From positions 62,001-126,000 of the forward strand of contig CACZBD010000010.1 of NCBI GenBank assembly GCA_902779305.1: 64,000 nt of DNA. Direction: 5' to 3'. The first letter of the stretch is position 1. Every line of letters begins with the position of its first letter. This document shows, piece after piece, positions 33,398 to 43,410 of this stretch. This DNA is from an uncultured Lachnospiraceae bacterium (GTDB taxonomy: Bacteria > Bacillota > Clostridia > Lachnospirales > Lachnospiraceae). Both the position numbers and the translations under genes were made by a program. A model generated the notes under the pieces. That model was not told where the DNA came from. It saw only the letters and a program-made list of their open reading frames with translations, and searched no databases.

Positions 33398-34732
33398 ATG
33401 TATTGCAATCAATGCGGAAAACAGCTGCCGGATGAGGCGGCTTTCTGCAAGTTCTGCGGAGCAAGAGTCACAAATGAAGTAAAAACACAGCCGGAAATCG
33501 TGCCTTCTGCGCCCGCCATGGCGCAGAACGAAAAAAAGCCGTTTCCGTGGTGGATACTCAGCATTCCTGCGGCCCTCATCCTGGCAGGTGCAGTACTGCT
33601 GTTTGTGAAACTGGATCAGCAGAATACAACTGTTTCCGAACAAGTCAGCGAGACTGTGACAGAACCTGAGCAGGTGAGCGAATGGGAAGAGGAAAGTGTG
33701 GAGCCCGCAGCCGAAGAAGAGACGGTCATTGCAGAGGAAGCAGATTCCGATGCGGAAGCGGAAAACGTTGTTGAAGCTGCGCCGGAACGGCCAGAACCGA
33801 TCGTGTATACGGAAAGAAAAGTTCCGTTTCGTCGTGCCGATGCAACATCCTATTGTACATCGCCTTCCAAGGACGGACAGACTTATGAACCGTTTCGCGC
33901 GATAGACGGAAGTCTGACAACCGCCTGGCTGGAAGGAAAGGACGGTCTTGGGATCGGTGAGTCGCTGACGATCGAATTCGATAAGGCGGAAAGGATCACA
34001 AAACTGGTGGTCTATAACGGATTTCTGAATACAAAATACCGCTATGCGATCAACGGAAAAGTGACAAAACTCCTTGTGGAATTCAATGACGGGACCGCGC
34101 AGACGGCGGACCTCAAAGTCATGGATGTTCCGGAGGATAAAGTACCGTTCGGAAAGGATGAGATGAACCCGACGGAGATCCTGTTCGATCATCCGGTTAA
34201 TGCTTCCATGATGAAACTGACGATCCGTGACGCCGTTGCGGGAACCAAATATGACGATATCTGCATCAGCGAGGTGGAACTGTTCCGGGAAGTGCCCGAT
34301 AACGGAGAAGAAGCGGAGACCGGCGTAGCGGATGAGGAAATACTCAGCGCTTATGAAGCATACTTTGCAAGCGAATTTGCACCGACTCCGTATGGCGATT
34401 ATTCGGTCGCATTTGCATACATAGATGAAGATGATATTCCTGAAATGGTGGTCGAAGAGAACTTTGATATGGGAGATAATCACATTCTTCAGTATGCGGA
34501 CGGGATCGTTTACAGTACGGGAATCTTGGGAGGCGGTTTCACCTTTGAGCCTCGGAAAAATATCATTTGGTGGGGAGAAACGGACGGGGAGACCTTTTAT
34601 GAATCGTATTACCGGATCGCCGGACACGAACTCGTGACTGATAATCCGGGAATATCGGATCATAGCGGGTTTACCGGCGTGCCGTCATACTATCATACCG
34701 TGAGGGAGGCATATCAGAATATCGGAAGATGA
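33398..34732 (+). CDS. Zinc-ribbon, single-span protein with discoidin/NADase-type glycan-binding domain
   Basis: A 444-residue protein. A zinc ribbon at residues 1-25 (CNQCG and CKFCG) is followed by a proline-rich linker, a membrane span (about 48-70), an acidic stretch (about 72-130) and a discoidin-like domain (about 145-310). The latter has FRAIDGSLTTAWLEGKDG, typical of NADase-type glycan-binding domains, SLTIEFDKAERITKLVVYNG and ICISEVELFRE. A C-terminal domain (about 320-444) is unassigned. The zinc ribbon would be inside and the sugar-binding domain outside. The stop overlaps the start of the next gene, which shares the juxtamembrane wording NxTVSExVxxTV, suggesting a partner made together. 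Confidence 0.8.
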   Translation: MYCNQCGKQLPDEAAFCKFCGARVTNEVKTQPEIVPSAPAMAQNEKKPFPWWILSIPAALILAGAVLLFVKLDQQNTTVSEQVSETVTEPEQVSEWEEESVEPAAEEETVIAEEADSDAEAENVVEAAPERPEPIVYTERKVPFRRADATSYCTSPSKDGQTYEPFRAIDGSLTTAWLEGKDGLGIGESLTIEFDKAERITKLVVYNGFLNTKYRYAINGKVTKLLVEFNDGTAQTADLKVMDVPEDKVPFGKDEMNPTEILFDHPVNASMMKLTIRDAVAGTKYDDICISEVELFREVPDNGEEAETGVADEEILSAYEAYFASEFAPTPYGDYSVAFAYIDEDDIPEMVVEENFDMGDNHILQYADGIVYSTGILGGGFTFEPRKNIIWWGETDGETFYESYYRIAGHELVTDNPGISDHSGFTGVPSYYHTVREAYQNIGR

Positions 34733-35544
34733 ATATGAGAAAAGTCATTTATGCGATCGTGATCCTGGTTTCTGCGGCAGCACTTGTTGCGGATTGCTAT
34801 CTGGTTTATGCGATCATACAGAACAATAAAACTGTTTCCGAAGCAGTACCGCAAACGGTGGAGACCGAAGAGATTCCGGAAAAGGAACCTGCTCCCGATG
34901 CACAGGAGCAGATTCTGCAGACAGTTGACCCTGCCGAAGAGATTCCGGATGAAGAAGCCGAAAAACCCGAAGAACCTGTGCAGGATTTTTCGGATGCCGA
35001 AATCGAGAAGGATTTTAACGGGCCTTATGATCTCATTCATTTTCCTTCTGAAAATGAACGGTATACGGATGTCACCGGATGCAAAACTTTTGAAGATATC
35101 ATCGGGCATCTTGAGAGCGGACAGTGTTATGCGTATGTTTATATGTCCGGAAAGGAAGTTTTGCTCGTTTCGTTGCGTGCATTTAACGAATATCCCGATC
35201 ACCATTTTGCGATCGGCGCGGATGCATATTGCTACGATCAAAACGGTACATTGACGTTTTGCGGGGAACTCTGGGAGACGGGCCCCAGTTATCCGATCAA
35301 GATCGACGGCGGGATCCTGTCTATGGCGTGCAACGGATTTGCGCAGACCATAATGCTGGAAAATGACAGGCTTGTCACTGCGGAGTCCTGCTATGTCGAC
35401 CCGGACAGCGGCGAATATGTCTATTACACCGCGGACGGTGACGGCCCGATCGTTCAGGATCCGGTATACGGAGAAATGATCCATGATGCGATGTTTCAGG
35501 AATACTTCTGGGATGCAATGGACGTCGAATTTACCATGATCTAG
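34729..35544 (+). CDS. Single-span companion protein with acidic linker, unidentified
   Basis: A 271-residue protein starting at 34729 with a four-base overlap (ATGA) with the previous gene. It has a short cytoplasmic start, one membrane span (about 5-27), then QNNKTVSEAVPQTV, which resembles the QNTTVSEQVSETV following the span of the upstream gene product. An acidic Pro/Glu-rich linker (about 43-90) and a soluble domain of about 170 residues follow, including CKTFEDIIGHLESGQCYAYV and ESCYVDPDSGEYVYYTADG. I do not recognise this domain. The shared anchor region implies recent common origin or a common signal for pairing, with different outer domains. It is the last gene before a promoter at 35571-35599. 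Confidence 0.72.
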   Translation: MNMRKVIYAIVILVSAAALVADCYLVYAIIQNNKTVSEAVPQTVETEEIPEKEPAPDAQEQILQTVDPAEEIPDEEAEKPEEPVQDFSDAEIEKDFNGPYDLIHFPSENERYTDVTGCKTFEDIIGHLESGQCYAYVYMSGKEVLLVSLRAFNEYPDHHFAIGADAYCYDQNGTLTFCGELWETGPSYPIKIDGGILSMACNGFAQTIMLENDRLVTAESCYVDPDSGEYVYYTADGDGPIVQDPVYGEMIHDAMFQEYFWDAMDVEFTMI

Positions 35545-35570
35545 GACGTTTTTTCGGTCGTGCTTTTACC

Positions 35571-35599
35571 TTGAAAAGCCTACCAATGAATGCTATAAT
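35571..35599 (+). promoter_or_regulatory. Strong sigma-A promoter before the DUF6106-like gene
   Basis: TTGAAA at 35571-35576 and TATAAT at 35594-35599 are separated by 17 bases. The -10 is also preceded by TGC, so it has an extended -10. The start codon is at 35628, leaving a leader of about 22 bases containing CGAGG. Confidence 0.85.
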
Positions 35600-35627
35600 A
35601 TTTTAGATTATACATTCGAGGTAAATT

Positions 35628-36131
35628 ATGAACGAAGCATATGTGGAATACTTGGTGGGCAGAAAACCGAATCCGCTGACGAAGGTCTTGAAGGTTGCCT
35701 CGATCACGTTGGCGGTTCTTTTATGTGCAGTCGGTTTTATGTTTGTAAATTTCTATTTTCTGATCCCGGCGGTCGCTCTCGGCCTGGTGGCGTATTTTCT
35801 CCTGCCGAGACTGGACGTGGAATTCGAGTATCTGTATCTGGATAAAGAGATCACCATAGACAAGATTTTTTCCAAACAGACCAGAAAGCGGGCGATGGTG
35901 GTGGACCTCAACAAAATGGAGTTCATGGCACCGCTCACTTCGCATGAGTTTGATTCCTACCGGGCAAGAAAGGTCCCCGTAAAGGACTATTCTTCGAAGG
36001 ATCCGGATGCAAAACCTTATGGCATCGCCTATCATATGGGCGGCAATGACATGATCGTCGTGATCGAACCCAATGCGGAGATGCTCAAGGCGATCAAGAC
36101 GGTATTCCCCAGGAAACTGCTGGATTTTTAA
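35628..36131 (+). CDS. DUF6106-like membrane protein
   Basis: A 167-residue protein beginning MNEAYVEYLVGRKPNP. Two adjacent hydrophobic segments (about 23-63) form a hairpin membrane anchor. A cytoplasmic C-terminal domain (about 65-167) has a beta-rich look (VEFEYLYLDKEITIDKIF) and ends VFPRKLLDF. The N-terminal wording and length match DUF6106 proteins of Lachnospiraceae as I recall them; function unknown. It has its own strong promoter and is followed by a 212-base gap filled by two hairpin repeats before guaB, so it may be transcribed alone. The family name carries moderate certainty, the gene itself high. Confidence 0.75.
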   Translation: MNEAYVEYLVGRKPNPLTKVLKVASITLAVLLCAVGFMFVNFYFLIPAVALGLVAYFLLPRLDVEFEYLYLDKEITIDKIFSKQTRKRAMVVDLNKMEFMAPLTSHEFDSYRARKVPVKDYSSKDPDAKPYGIAYHMGGNDMIVVIEPNAEMLKAIKTVFPRKLLDF

Positions 36132-36145
36132 CTTCCGGGAGCATT

Positions 36146-36211
36146 GCGCAGAAAAAACGACATTTGCTCGTTCGCTTCATTATGCTCACTCGCAAAGTGT
36201 TTTTCCTGCGC
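36146..36211 (+). repeat. Hairpin repeat, copy B
   Basis: The arms GCGCAGAAAAAAC (from 36146) and GTTTTTCCTGCGC (to 36211) pair apart from an A-C mismatch; an inner TTTGC/GCAAA pair extends the stem. The core runs ACATTTGCTCGTTCGCTTC to CTCACTCGCAAAGT and matches copy A at most positions, while the arm sequence is wholly different from copy A. It begins 14 bases after the DUF6106-like gene. Confidence 0.75.
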
Positions 36212-36236
36212 GTATGGATATACAGAAAAATAAATA

Positions 36237-36307
36237 GGTTTCGGACAGAAGCACTTTTCGAGAGAACGTAGAATAGTGAACGAGAAAATGTGATTCAGGC
36301 CGAAACC
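36237..36307 (-). repeat. Hairpin repeat, copy C (inverted orientation)
   Basis: The arms GGTTTCGGACAGAAGCAC (from 36237) and the complementary segment ending GGCCGAAACC (36307) pair with a few mismatches. Read on the - strand the core is ACATTTTCTCGTTCACT...CTCTCGAAAAGTG, the same family as copies A and B. It is head-to-head with copy B, 25 bases away, and ends 36 bases before the guaB start. Its arms differ from those of A and B. Confidence 0.72.
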
Positions 36308-36319
36308 GGAACATTATAA

Positions 36320-37798
<1,479 letters not shown>

Positions 37799-37825
37799 GA
37801 GAAAAGACCGGGAGAATATCTGGAA

Positions 37826-38599
37826 ATGATCCATTATATCGCGCGCGATTTTAAGACCGCGCTGCACCGCAGATATACATATGCTTATGTGATCGGGATC
37901 TTTGTGCTTTGCCTGCTTTCCAACATTGCAGTTGTGGCATTCCGCATGATCTACGGCACCAATGAAGGAACCTACGCATACAACATCTTAAACTATACGA
38001 CATGGTGTTTTGTGGTTCCCTATTACAGCTGCATGTTCATAGCGGACATGGGATTCGGAAAAGTCTACCCGAACCCGCAGATCAAGGATAACATCACGAA
38101 GAACATGAGCAGGGCAGCGATCTATTTTTCCAAGCTGATCACAGAACTGCTCCTCGGTGTGCTCTTCCTGATCATCTCGTTTGTGCTGCTGATCGGGATC
38201 ACGACGGTCTTTCACTTTGCGGACGGGACTGTCAGATTATATGACATCAAGGATTTTATCGAAAAAATGTGGATCGCCATTCCTTTGTGGATCGCGGGCG
38301 TATCTTTCGGCAACATGTTCCTGTTCATTTTTGAAGATAAGAGAAAGGCATACGCCGGCTATTATATCCTGACACTATTGATCCCGCGTCTGATCATGCT
38401 CCTTGCATCCGAGCGGGTTGGGTTTGAGCCGTTCAAGTTCTTAAGAAGATACCTGATCTCGCAGGGCTTCAGCCTTCTGCCGTACCCTGCGGATCCGGAC
38501 AGAAATGTGACACTGATCGTTTCAACCGCCGTGATCTATACAGTGATCTCCTGTGTAGTCGGCATTGCGGTCTATCACAAGAAAAAAGTGAAGTATTAA
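37826..38599 (+). CDS. ABC-2-like membrane permease, no ATPase partner nearby
   Basis: A 257-residue protein with about six membrane spans (about 20-40, 60-75, 105-135, 150-175, 180-200, 230-250). The short N-terminal amphipathic start (HYIARDFKTALHRRYTYAY) and the paired spans followed by YFSKLITELLLGVLFLIISF are typical of ABC-2-type permeases. No ATP-binding subunit is encoded within the window, so this would be an orphan permease or use an ATPase from elsewhere. It lies 27 bases after guaB and 15 bases before the GGDEF-EAL gene. No substrate can be named. Confidence 0.65.
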   Translation: MIHYIARDFKTALHRRYTYAYVIGIFVLCLLSNIAVVAFRMIYGTNEGTYAYNILNYTTWCFVVPYYSCMFIADMGFGKVYPNPQIKDNITKNMSRAAIYFSKLITELLLGVLFLIISFVLLIGITTVFHFADGTVRLYDIKDFIEKMWIAIPLWIAGVSFGNMFLFIFEDKRKAYAGYYILTLLIPRLIMLLASERVGFEPFKFLRRYLISQGFSLLPYPADPDRNVTLIVSTAVIYTVISCVVGIAVYHKKKVKY

Positions 38600-38614
38600 A
38601 GAGAGGATGTTTCT

Positions 38615-41296
38615 ATGGTCTTTCACGGAAACGCCGATCATTCGTCGTTAAACAGCATGAAACTGGATGCAGCCACCCTGCAGAGAGCACAGGACACATA
38701 TTCCCTGCTTACCAATCTGTTCATTTTCTGCGTCAATGCAAAAGGGGAACGGATCACGGAAATGTCCGGGAATCCGAACGACATCACAAGGATCTTAGGT
38801 CTTGTGGAAGAGCATCGGATCGAAAATGTGCTCAGACAGGTGCTGACCAGTTCGGTGGAAGAACAGGTCGTTGAAGATACCAACTATTCCAATATCAAAC
38901 TGGCAGGAATCGCGATCCGCTCCAAAGGAAAGCTGGCATTCTGCTGGTTTGTTTGTGCTGTTCTGGATGATGTTTCCGATAAGGAAAATGCCGTATTAAA
39001 TATCAAATCCACTACCGACTACACCAGATTCATCAAATCTCTGGATCTGATGCGTGAGATCTCCCGGAAAGTATACGAAAATTCCGACCTTCTCGAAACG
39101 GCGGTTGCCGAATCCAAGAGGTCCAAATATTCCGAGCTGGAAATGGCTCGTTCCTTAAGGCGCAGTGAATCCATCGCCGCGATCGTCCAGATGCTGGACA
39201 GCGACGAGAGCTTTGAGGATATCAGTACGGCGATCTTAAAAGAAACGGCCCTGTATACGCAGGTGAGTCATGCCTATGTGGTCAGGCCGGGCGGTGAGAA
39301 CGGGGCAAATGATATTCTGGGCGCCTATATCGAAGACGGCGCGCAGTCCATCGATTCGATCTTAGAGCAGAACGACCTGTCGCTTGTTTCGATCTTTGGT
39401 GACAAGCCTGCGGTTGTTTCTTATAAGACCAAGATCGGTGATGACATGAGAGCACTGATGGATGAAAACGGCATCAGCGCGCTTGTGGCGCTCCCGATCT
39501 TTATCAACCGGCGTCCCGCGATGTATGCGGTATTTGTCGAGACCCATCCCCAGAAATGCTGGGAGATGGATGAAGTGAAATTTTTTGCGGATGCCGTGCG
39601 CGTTCTGCAGAACATCCTGACCAGAAGGATCCAGAAGAATTCCCTGGCAAGTTCTTTCAAGTCCCTTGAAGCCATTCTTGACAACGTCGGAAGCGCCATC
39701 TATGTCAAAGACATGGATACGGATGAGGTGCTGTTTGCCAACAGGATGTTCAAGAATACCTTCGATGCGGAAATGAAGAACGGGATGGTTGAAAAGCTGT
39801 TCGAGGCGGGGCTCAAATATGTTCACGGAACCTCCTATTCGGAGATCGAATATCCGGAAAAGAAACGCTGGTACGATCTGCACACCACCGTCATCACATG
39901 GGTGGATGGAAGAAAAGTCACCCTTTGTTCCATCTTCGACGTGACCGACAAAAAGCTCTACCAGCGCAAGATCGAGCAGCAGGCCAACAACGATTTCCTG
40001 ACGGGACTTTATAACAGGATGTGCTGTGAGCGGGATCTGCTGTCCTATATCGATGAGGCCAAGATCACGGGCAAAAAAGGCGCCGTGGTTTATCTGGATC
40101 TGGATGACTTTAAGCATATCAACGACGGTCTGGGACATCAGTACGGAGACGTGTTGCTGAAGGCGATCTCTCACAGCCTGCAGCGGATCGAAGGCGTGGA
40201 AAACTCCTGTTACCGCATGGGTGGCGACGAGTTTGTCGTGATCGTTCCTCCATCCAGTTACGAGCGTTTCAAGGATATCATCGAGGAGATCCAGATCGTA
40301 TTCAATAAACCCTGGTTCTTAAAAGGCGCCGATTATTACTGCACCAGCAGTATGGGTATCGTGACTTTTCCGGATGAAGGCGAGACCGTACAGGATCTGA
40401 TCCGTAAGGCGGATATTGCCATGTATGACGCCAAGAAGACCGGCAAGAACAGGACCGCATACTATGCGGAGAATTCCGATGCAGACTCCAACAAGCGTCT
40501 GGATATGGAAAAGAGCATGCGTGATGCGACGGCGGACGGCTACAAGGAATTTGAGGTTTACTATCAGCCCATCGTGGATGTTCATAAAGGGAATGCGGTC
40601 TGTACCGGCGCCGAGGCGCTGATCCGCTGGAATTCCATGGAACTCGGATTTGTGACACCGGGTGAATTTATTCCGCTTGCGGAATATCTGGGACTCATCA
40701 ATCCCATCGGCAATTTTGTGTTAAGAGAGGCCTGCACGGCCTGCAAACGCTGGAACGAGAGCGGACATCCCTATTATAAAGTCAATGTGAACCTTTCGGT
40801 GGTGCAGCTTCTGCAGAATGATATCGTGGAGTCCATCGAAACGATCATCAATGAAACCGGCATCAATCCGAGAAATTTAACGCTCGAGGTTACGGAATCC
40901 TTAGCGATCAATGACATGACCCGCATGAAGAAGATCCTCGGCAACATCAAAAAGCTGGGTGTAAGGATCGCACTGGATGATTTTGGTACCGGATACTCTT
41001 CCTTAAATCATGTCAGGGAACTGCCGATCGATGTGATCAAGGTGGACCAGAGTTTTGTGACAGAGCTTGCGACGGACCAGTATGCGCAGGCATTCGTACG
41101 TATGGTCGGCGAACTTGCCAATGCGCTTGGCGTGAAGGTCTGCGTGGAAGGGATCGAGACCGCCGAGCAGTACAGGGTGCTGGAGAACATGAACGTTCGC
41201 ATGATCCAGGGCTTCTATTTTGACAGACCGATGCAGCGGGAAGCTTTTGAAAAGAAATATGTGGACAACAATAGTGTTTTTGAAGGGAATGCATAA
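38615..41296 (+). CDS. GGDEF-EAL cyclic-di-GMP turnover protein with sensory N-terminus
   Basis: An 893-residue protein. The N-terminal region (about 10-140) may be a PocR-type ligand-binding domain. Then come a GAF-like region (about 190-335), a PAS-like region (about 345-450), GGDEF (about 460-620) and EAL (about 635-880). The GGDEF motif is intact (RMGGDEFVVIV). EAL catalytic residues also look intact: EALIRW, LEVTES, LDDFGTGYSSL, IKVDQSF, EGIETAEQ and QGFYFDRP. It could therefore both make and break c-di-GMP. No membrane spans are seen, so it is probably cytoplasmic. It ends two bases before the sulfatase-fold gene, which suggests co-transcription with envelope-polymer genes. Confidence 0.92.
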   Translation: MVFHGNADHSSLNSMKLDAATLQRAQDTYSLLTNLFIFCVNAKGERITEMSGNPNDITRILGLVEEHRIENVLRQVLTSSVEEQVVEDTNYSNIKLAGIAIRSKGKLAFCWFVCAVLDDVSDKENAVLNIKSTTDYTRFIKSLDLMREISRKVYENSDLLETAVAESKRSKYSELEMARSLRRSESIAAIVQMLDSDESFEDISTAILKETALYTQVSHAYVVRPGGENGANDILGAYIEDGAQSIDSILEQNDLSLVSIFGDKPAVVSYKTKIGDDMRALMDENGISALVALPIFINRRPAMYAVFVETHPQKCWEMDEVKFFADAVRVLQNILTRRIQKNSLASSFKSLEAILDNVGSAIYVKDMDTDEVLFANRMFKNTFDAEMKNGMVEKLFEAGLKYVHGTSYSEIEYPEKKRWYDLHTTVITWVDGRKVTLCSIFDVTDKKLYQRKIEQQANNDFLTGLYNRMCCERDLLSYIDEAKITGKKGAVVYLDLDDFKHINDGLGHQYGDVLLKAISHSLQRIEGVENSCYRMGGDEFVVIVPPSSYERFKDIIEEIQIVFNKPWFLKGADYYCTSSMGIVTFPDEGETVQDLIRKADIAMYDAKKTGKNRTAYYAENSDADSNKRLDMEKSMRDATADGYKEFEVYYQPIVDVHKGNAVCTGAEALIRWNSMELGFVTPGEFIPLAEYLGLINPIGNFVLREACTACKRWNESGHPYYKVNVNLSVVQLLQNDIVESIETIINETGINPRNLTLEVTESLAINDMTRMKKILGNIKKLGVRIALDDFGTGYSSLNHVRELPIDVIKVDQSFVTELATDQYAQAFVRMVGELANALGVKVCVEGIETAEQYRVLENMNVRMIQGFYFDRPMQREAFEKKYVDNNSVFEGNA

Positions 41297-41298
41297 CT

Positions 41299-43101
41299 AT
41301 GAAACTTAGAATTAAGGAAAGAATCACACTACTTATTGTGAGCATCTTTCTGACATTTACTGTTTGTATTTATGCACCGGTTTCGGTTTATGTATCCAAT
41401 AAAGACGAATTTTGGTTCAATCTCCGGATCATGATCACAACGCCGGTTGTCTTCTGGGTGGTTGCGACTCTTGTTATTGTTCTCCTGGGCATGTTATTGC
41501 CCGATAAACTGTATCATATTTATTTGTCCCTCGTCTTTGGAACAGGGCTTTGTTTCTATTTACAGGGTAATTTTCTGAGTCTGCGTGTCGGTATCTTAAA
41601 CGGAGCAAAGATTAACTGGGCTGATTACCGGGTGAAGATGTGGCTCAATGCCGGGATCTGGTTGCTGATCCTTTGTGCAGTTGTTGCGCTTTTTCTTTGG
41701 AAATCCAAAATGATGGGGAAAATAGTTATGTATATAGCGGCCTTATTAACCATCATGCAGATCGGCTCGCTGGTTGTGATGTTTACGTCTTCCCTTTCGG
41801 CAGAGGATATCACATCCCCTGTCCGTCCCGTAATCACTACAGAGGGGCTCTATGAAGTTGGAGAAGAGAATATCATCGTATTTGTTTTAGATACTTTTGA
41901 TGAGGAATACTTCAGATATATAACGGAAGAACATCCGGAGATCACTGATGAACTCGACGGTTTTGTATTCTATGACAATTATGCCGGAGCTTATCCAACA
42001 ACGGTGTATTCTATAGCACATTTTATGGGCGGAAAGCTTTTTCGCAATGAAATGCCCATGAAAGATTGGCTTGCGGATACCGTGGAGCATCCGCATTATT
42101 TTGATGAACTGACAGGACATGGGTATGAATTATATCTATATACTACAATGACTGAGCAGATTCCTCAAAAAATAAAGGAGAAAACAAAGAATTATACGAA
42201 AGCACCCATGCAGTTTTATAATACAAGGACATGCTTTTCGGTGATATATCGGCTGGCAGCGTGTCAGTATTTTCCGGATATCGTGAAGCCATATGTCTGG
42301 ATGGATGGAACGGAGATCGCATCAACCGGGAAACTGAGTAGTGAGTATCCGATTTATGATGATGCAAATGAACTGTTTAAGAGCAGACTGGACGACAGCG
42401 GCCTGAAAAAGAAAGAAGGAAAACAGTACAAATTTATCCATCTGTTTGGGGTACATGAACCTTACCGGATCGACGAGTGGGGAAACGAAGTGGATCCATA
42501 TTGGGAATGGCCCGATTGTGCAACGGGATGCATGCGGATCATGCTCGAGTATCTGACATTTCTTAAGGAAAACGGTGTGTACGATGATTCTGCGATCATC
42601 ATCACCGCAGATCATGGCTTTACGGAGGGCGTGTATCGAGGAGTACTTTCAAATCCTGTTTTTCTTATAAAAGAAAAGGGAGCGAAAGGTGAATTGAAGA
42701 CCTGCAGTTATGAAGCAAGTCAGGATAATTTCGGCGCGACTATTGCGGACCTTAGCGGTGCGGAGGATGTTTCTCCTTATGGATTGAGTATTCTTGATGC
42801 TACTGAGGACAGGCACTTTGACAGATACTGCTATCAATATGTGCTGGAAGAAGGCAAGCACTGGCCGACTATGGTGAACGGCAACCTTTATCTTGTTGAA
42901 TATCAGGTTCCGGATCTGTCAAATGACCCGTCAGGTTACCTGCTTACCGATGTGGAATACACTCCGACAGGAAGGAAGATTTCGCATAAAGCATATTGCG
43001 AGAACTGTTCAAAACCGGAGCCGTTATATGAAGATGTACAGGGATGGAAAGCACAACCGCACCTGCATATCGGTGACTATTTGTTGGATATGGATAAATG
43101 A
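41299..43101 (+). CDS. Membrane sulfatase-fold protein, LTA-synthase/phosphoglycerol-transferase-like
   Basis: A 600-residue protein with four N-terminal spans (about 10-32, 45-68, 73-95 and 115-160) and an outer alkaline-phosphatase-superfamily domain (about 195-560). It carries NIIVFVLDTFDEEYF with metal-binding Asp, YAGAYPTTVYSIAHFMGG with a candidate Thr nucleophile, FIHLFGVHEPYR and ITADHGFTEG with metal ligands. The layout resembles LtaS-type glycerophosphate transferases and other lipid-linked phospho-transferases. It directly precedes the second AYIDPS/YidC-TagF module, so it may build or modify the same polymer. A sampled line here (42181-42240) has only 20 G/C of 60, lower than upstream genes. 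Confidence 0.8.
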   Translation: MKLRIKERITLLIVSIFLTFTVCIYAPVSVYVSNKDEFWFNLRIMITTPVVFWVVATLVIVLLGMLLPDKLYHIYLSLVFGTGLCFYLQGNFLSLRVGILNGAKINWADYRVKMWLNAGIWLLILCAVVALFLWKSKMMGKIVMYIAALLTIMQIGSLVVMFTSSLSAEDITSPVRPVITTEGLYEVGEENIIVFVLDTFDEEYFRYITEEHPEITDELDGFVFYDNYAGAYPTTVYSIAHFMGGKLFRNEMPMKDWLADTVEHPHYFDELTGHGYELYLYTTMTEQIPQKIKEKTKNYTKAPMQFYNTRTCFSVIYRLAACQYFPDIVKPYVWMDGTEIASTGKLSSEYPIYDDANELFKSRLDDSGLKKKEGKQYKFIHLFGVHEPYRIDEWGNEVDPYWEWPDCATGCMRIMLEYLTFLKENGVYDDSAIIITADHGFTEGVYRGVLSNPVFLIKEKGAKGELKTCSYEASQDNFGATIADLSGAEDVSPYGLSILDATEDRHFDRYCYQYVLEEGKHWPTMVNGNLYLVEYQVPDLSNDPSGYLLTDVEYTPTGRKISHKAYCENCSKPEPLYEDVQGWKAQPHLHIGDYLLDMDK

Positions 43102-43128
43102 GCGTTTAGAGAAGGAGAATGATAGGAT

Positions 43129-43404
43129 ATGAAGAGAAAACTGCTTTTGTTAAGTTCTGTATTAATGAATCTGTCAGCACTGTTCATCCTGTTTCCGCTT
43201 CCGGTACAGGCTTACATCGATCCGTCCGCCGTTTCCTATGTTGCACAGGCTGTGATAGGAATCGTGGTGGCACTGATAGCATGTCTGACGATTTTCAGGC
43301 ATAAGATTGTTTCTTTTTTAAAAAAGAACAAAAATGAAGAGAAGAAAGAAGTACACTTTAAAGATCTTGATTCCAATGATACGGAATCCAAAGAGGACCA
43401 GTGA
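43129..43404 (+). CDS. Small AYIDPS-motif membrane protein (module copy 2)
   Basis: A 91-residue protein. Residues 1-25 form a signal-like segment ending VQAYIDPSAVSYVAQAVIGI. A span (about 38-60) is followed by a Lys-rich (SFLKKNKNEEKK) and then acidic tail. AYIDPS, VSY/STY and QAVxGI are shared with the 97-residue protein at 24515. Outside this the two differ strongly, so the motif block, not the rest, is under constraint. It is six bases upstream of the second YidC-TagF fusion, repeating the gene order of copy 1. The start at 43129 follows GAAGGAGAATG. Function unknown; obligate partner of the fusion is inferred. Confidence 0.82.
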   Translation: MKRKLLLLSSVLMNLSALFILFPLPVQAYIDPSAVSYVAQAVIGIVVALIACLTIFRHKIVSFLKKNKNEEKKEVHFKDLDSNDTESKEDQ

Positions 43405-43410
43405 CCGGGA

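Noticed and set aside
33176-34663. A long 495-codon open frame on the - strand
   Set aside because: It runs antisense across the zinc-ribbon/discoidin gene, has no ribosome binding site or family motif, and is rich in Arg/Phe/Cys runs typical of shadow frames. The + strand protein has clear domains.
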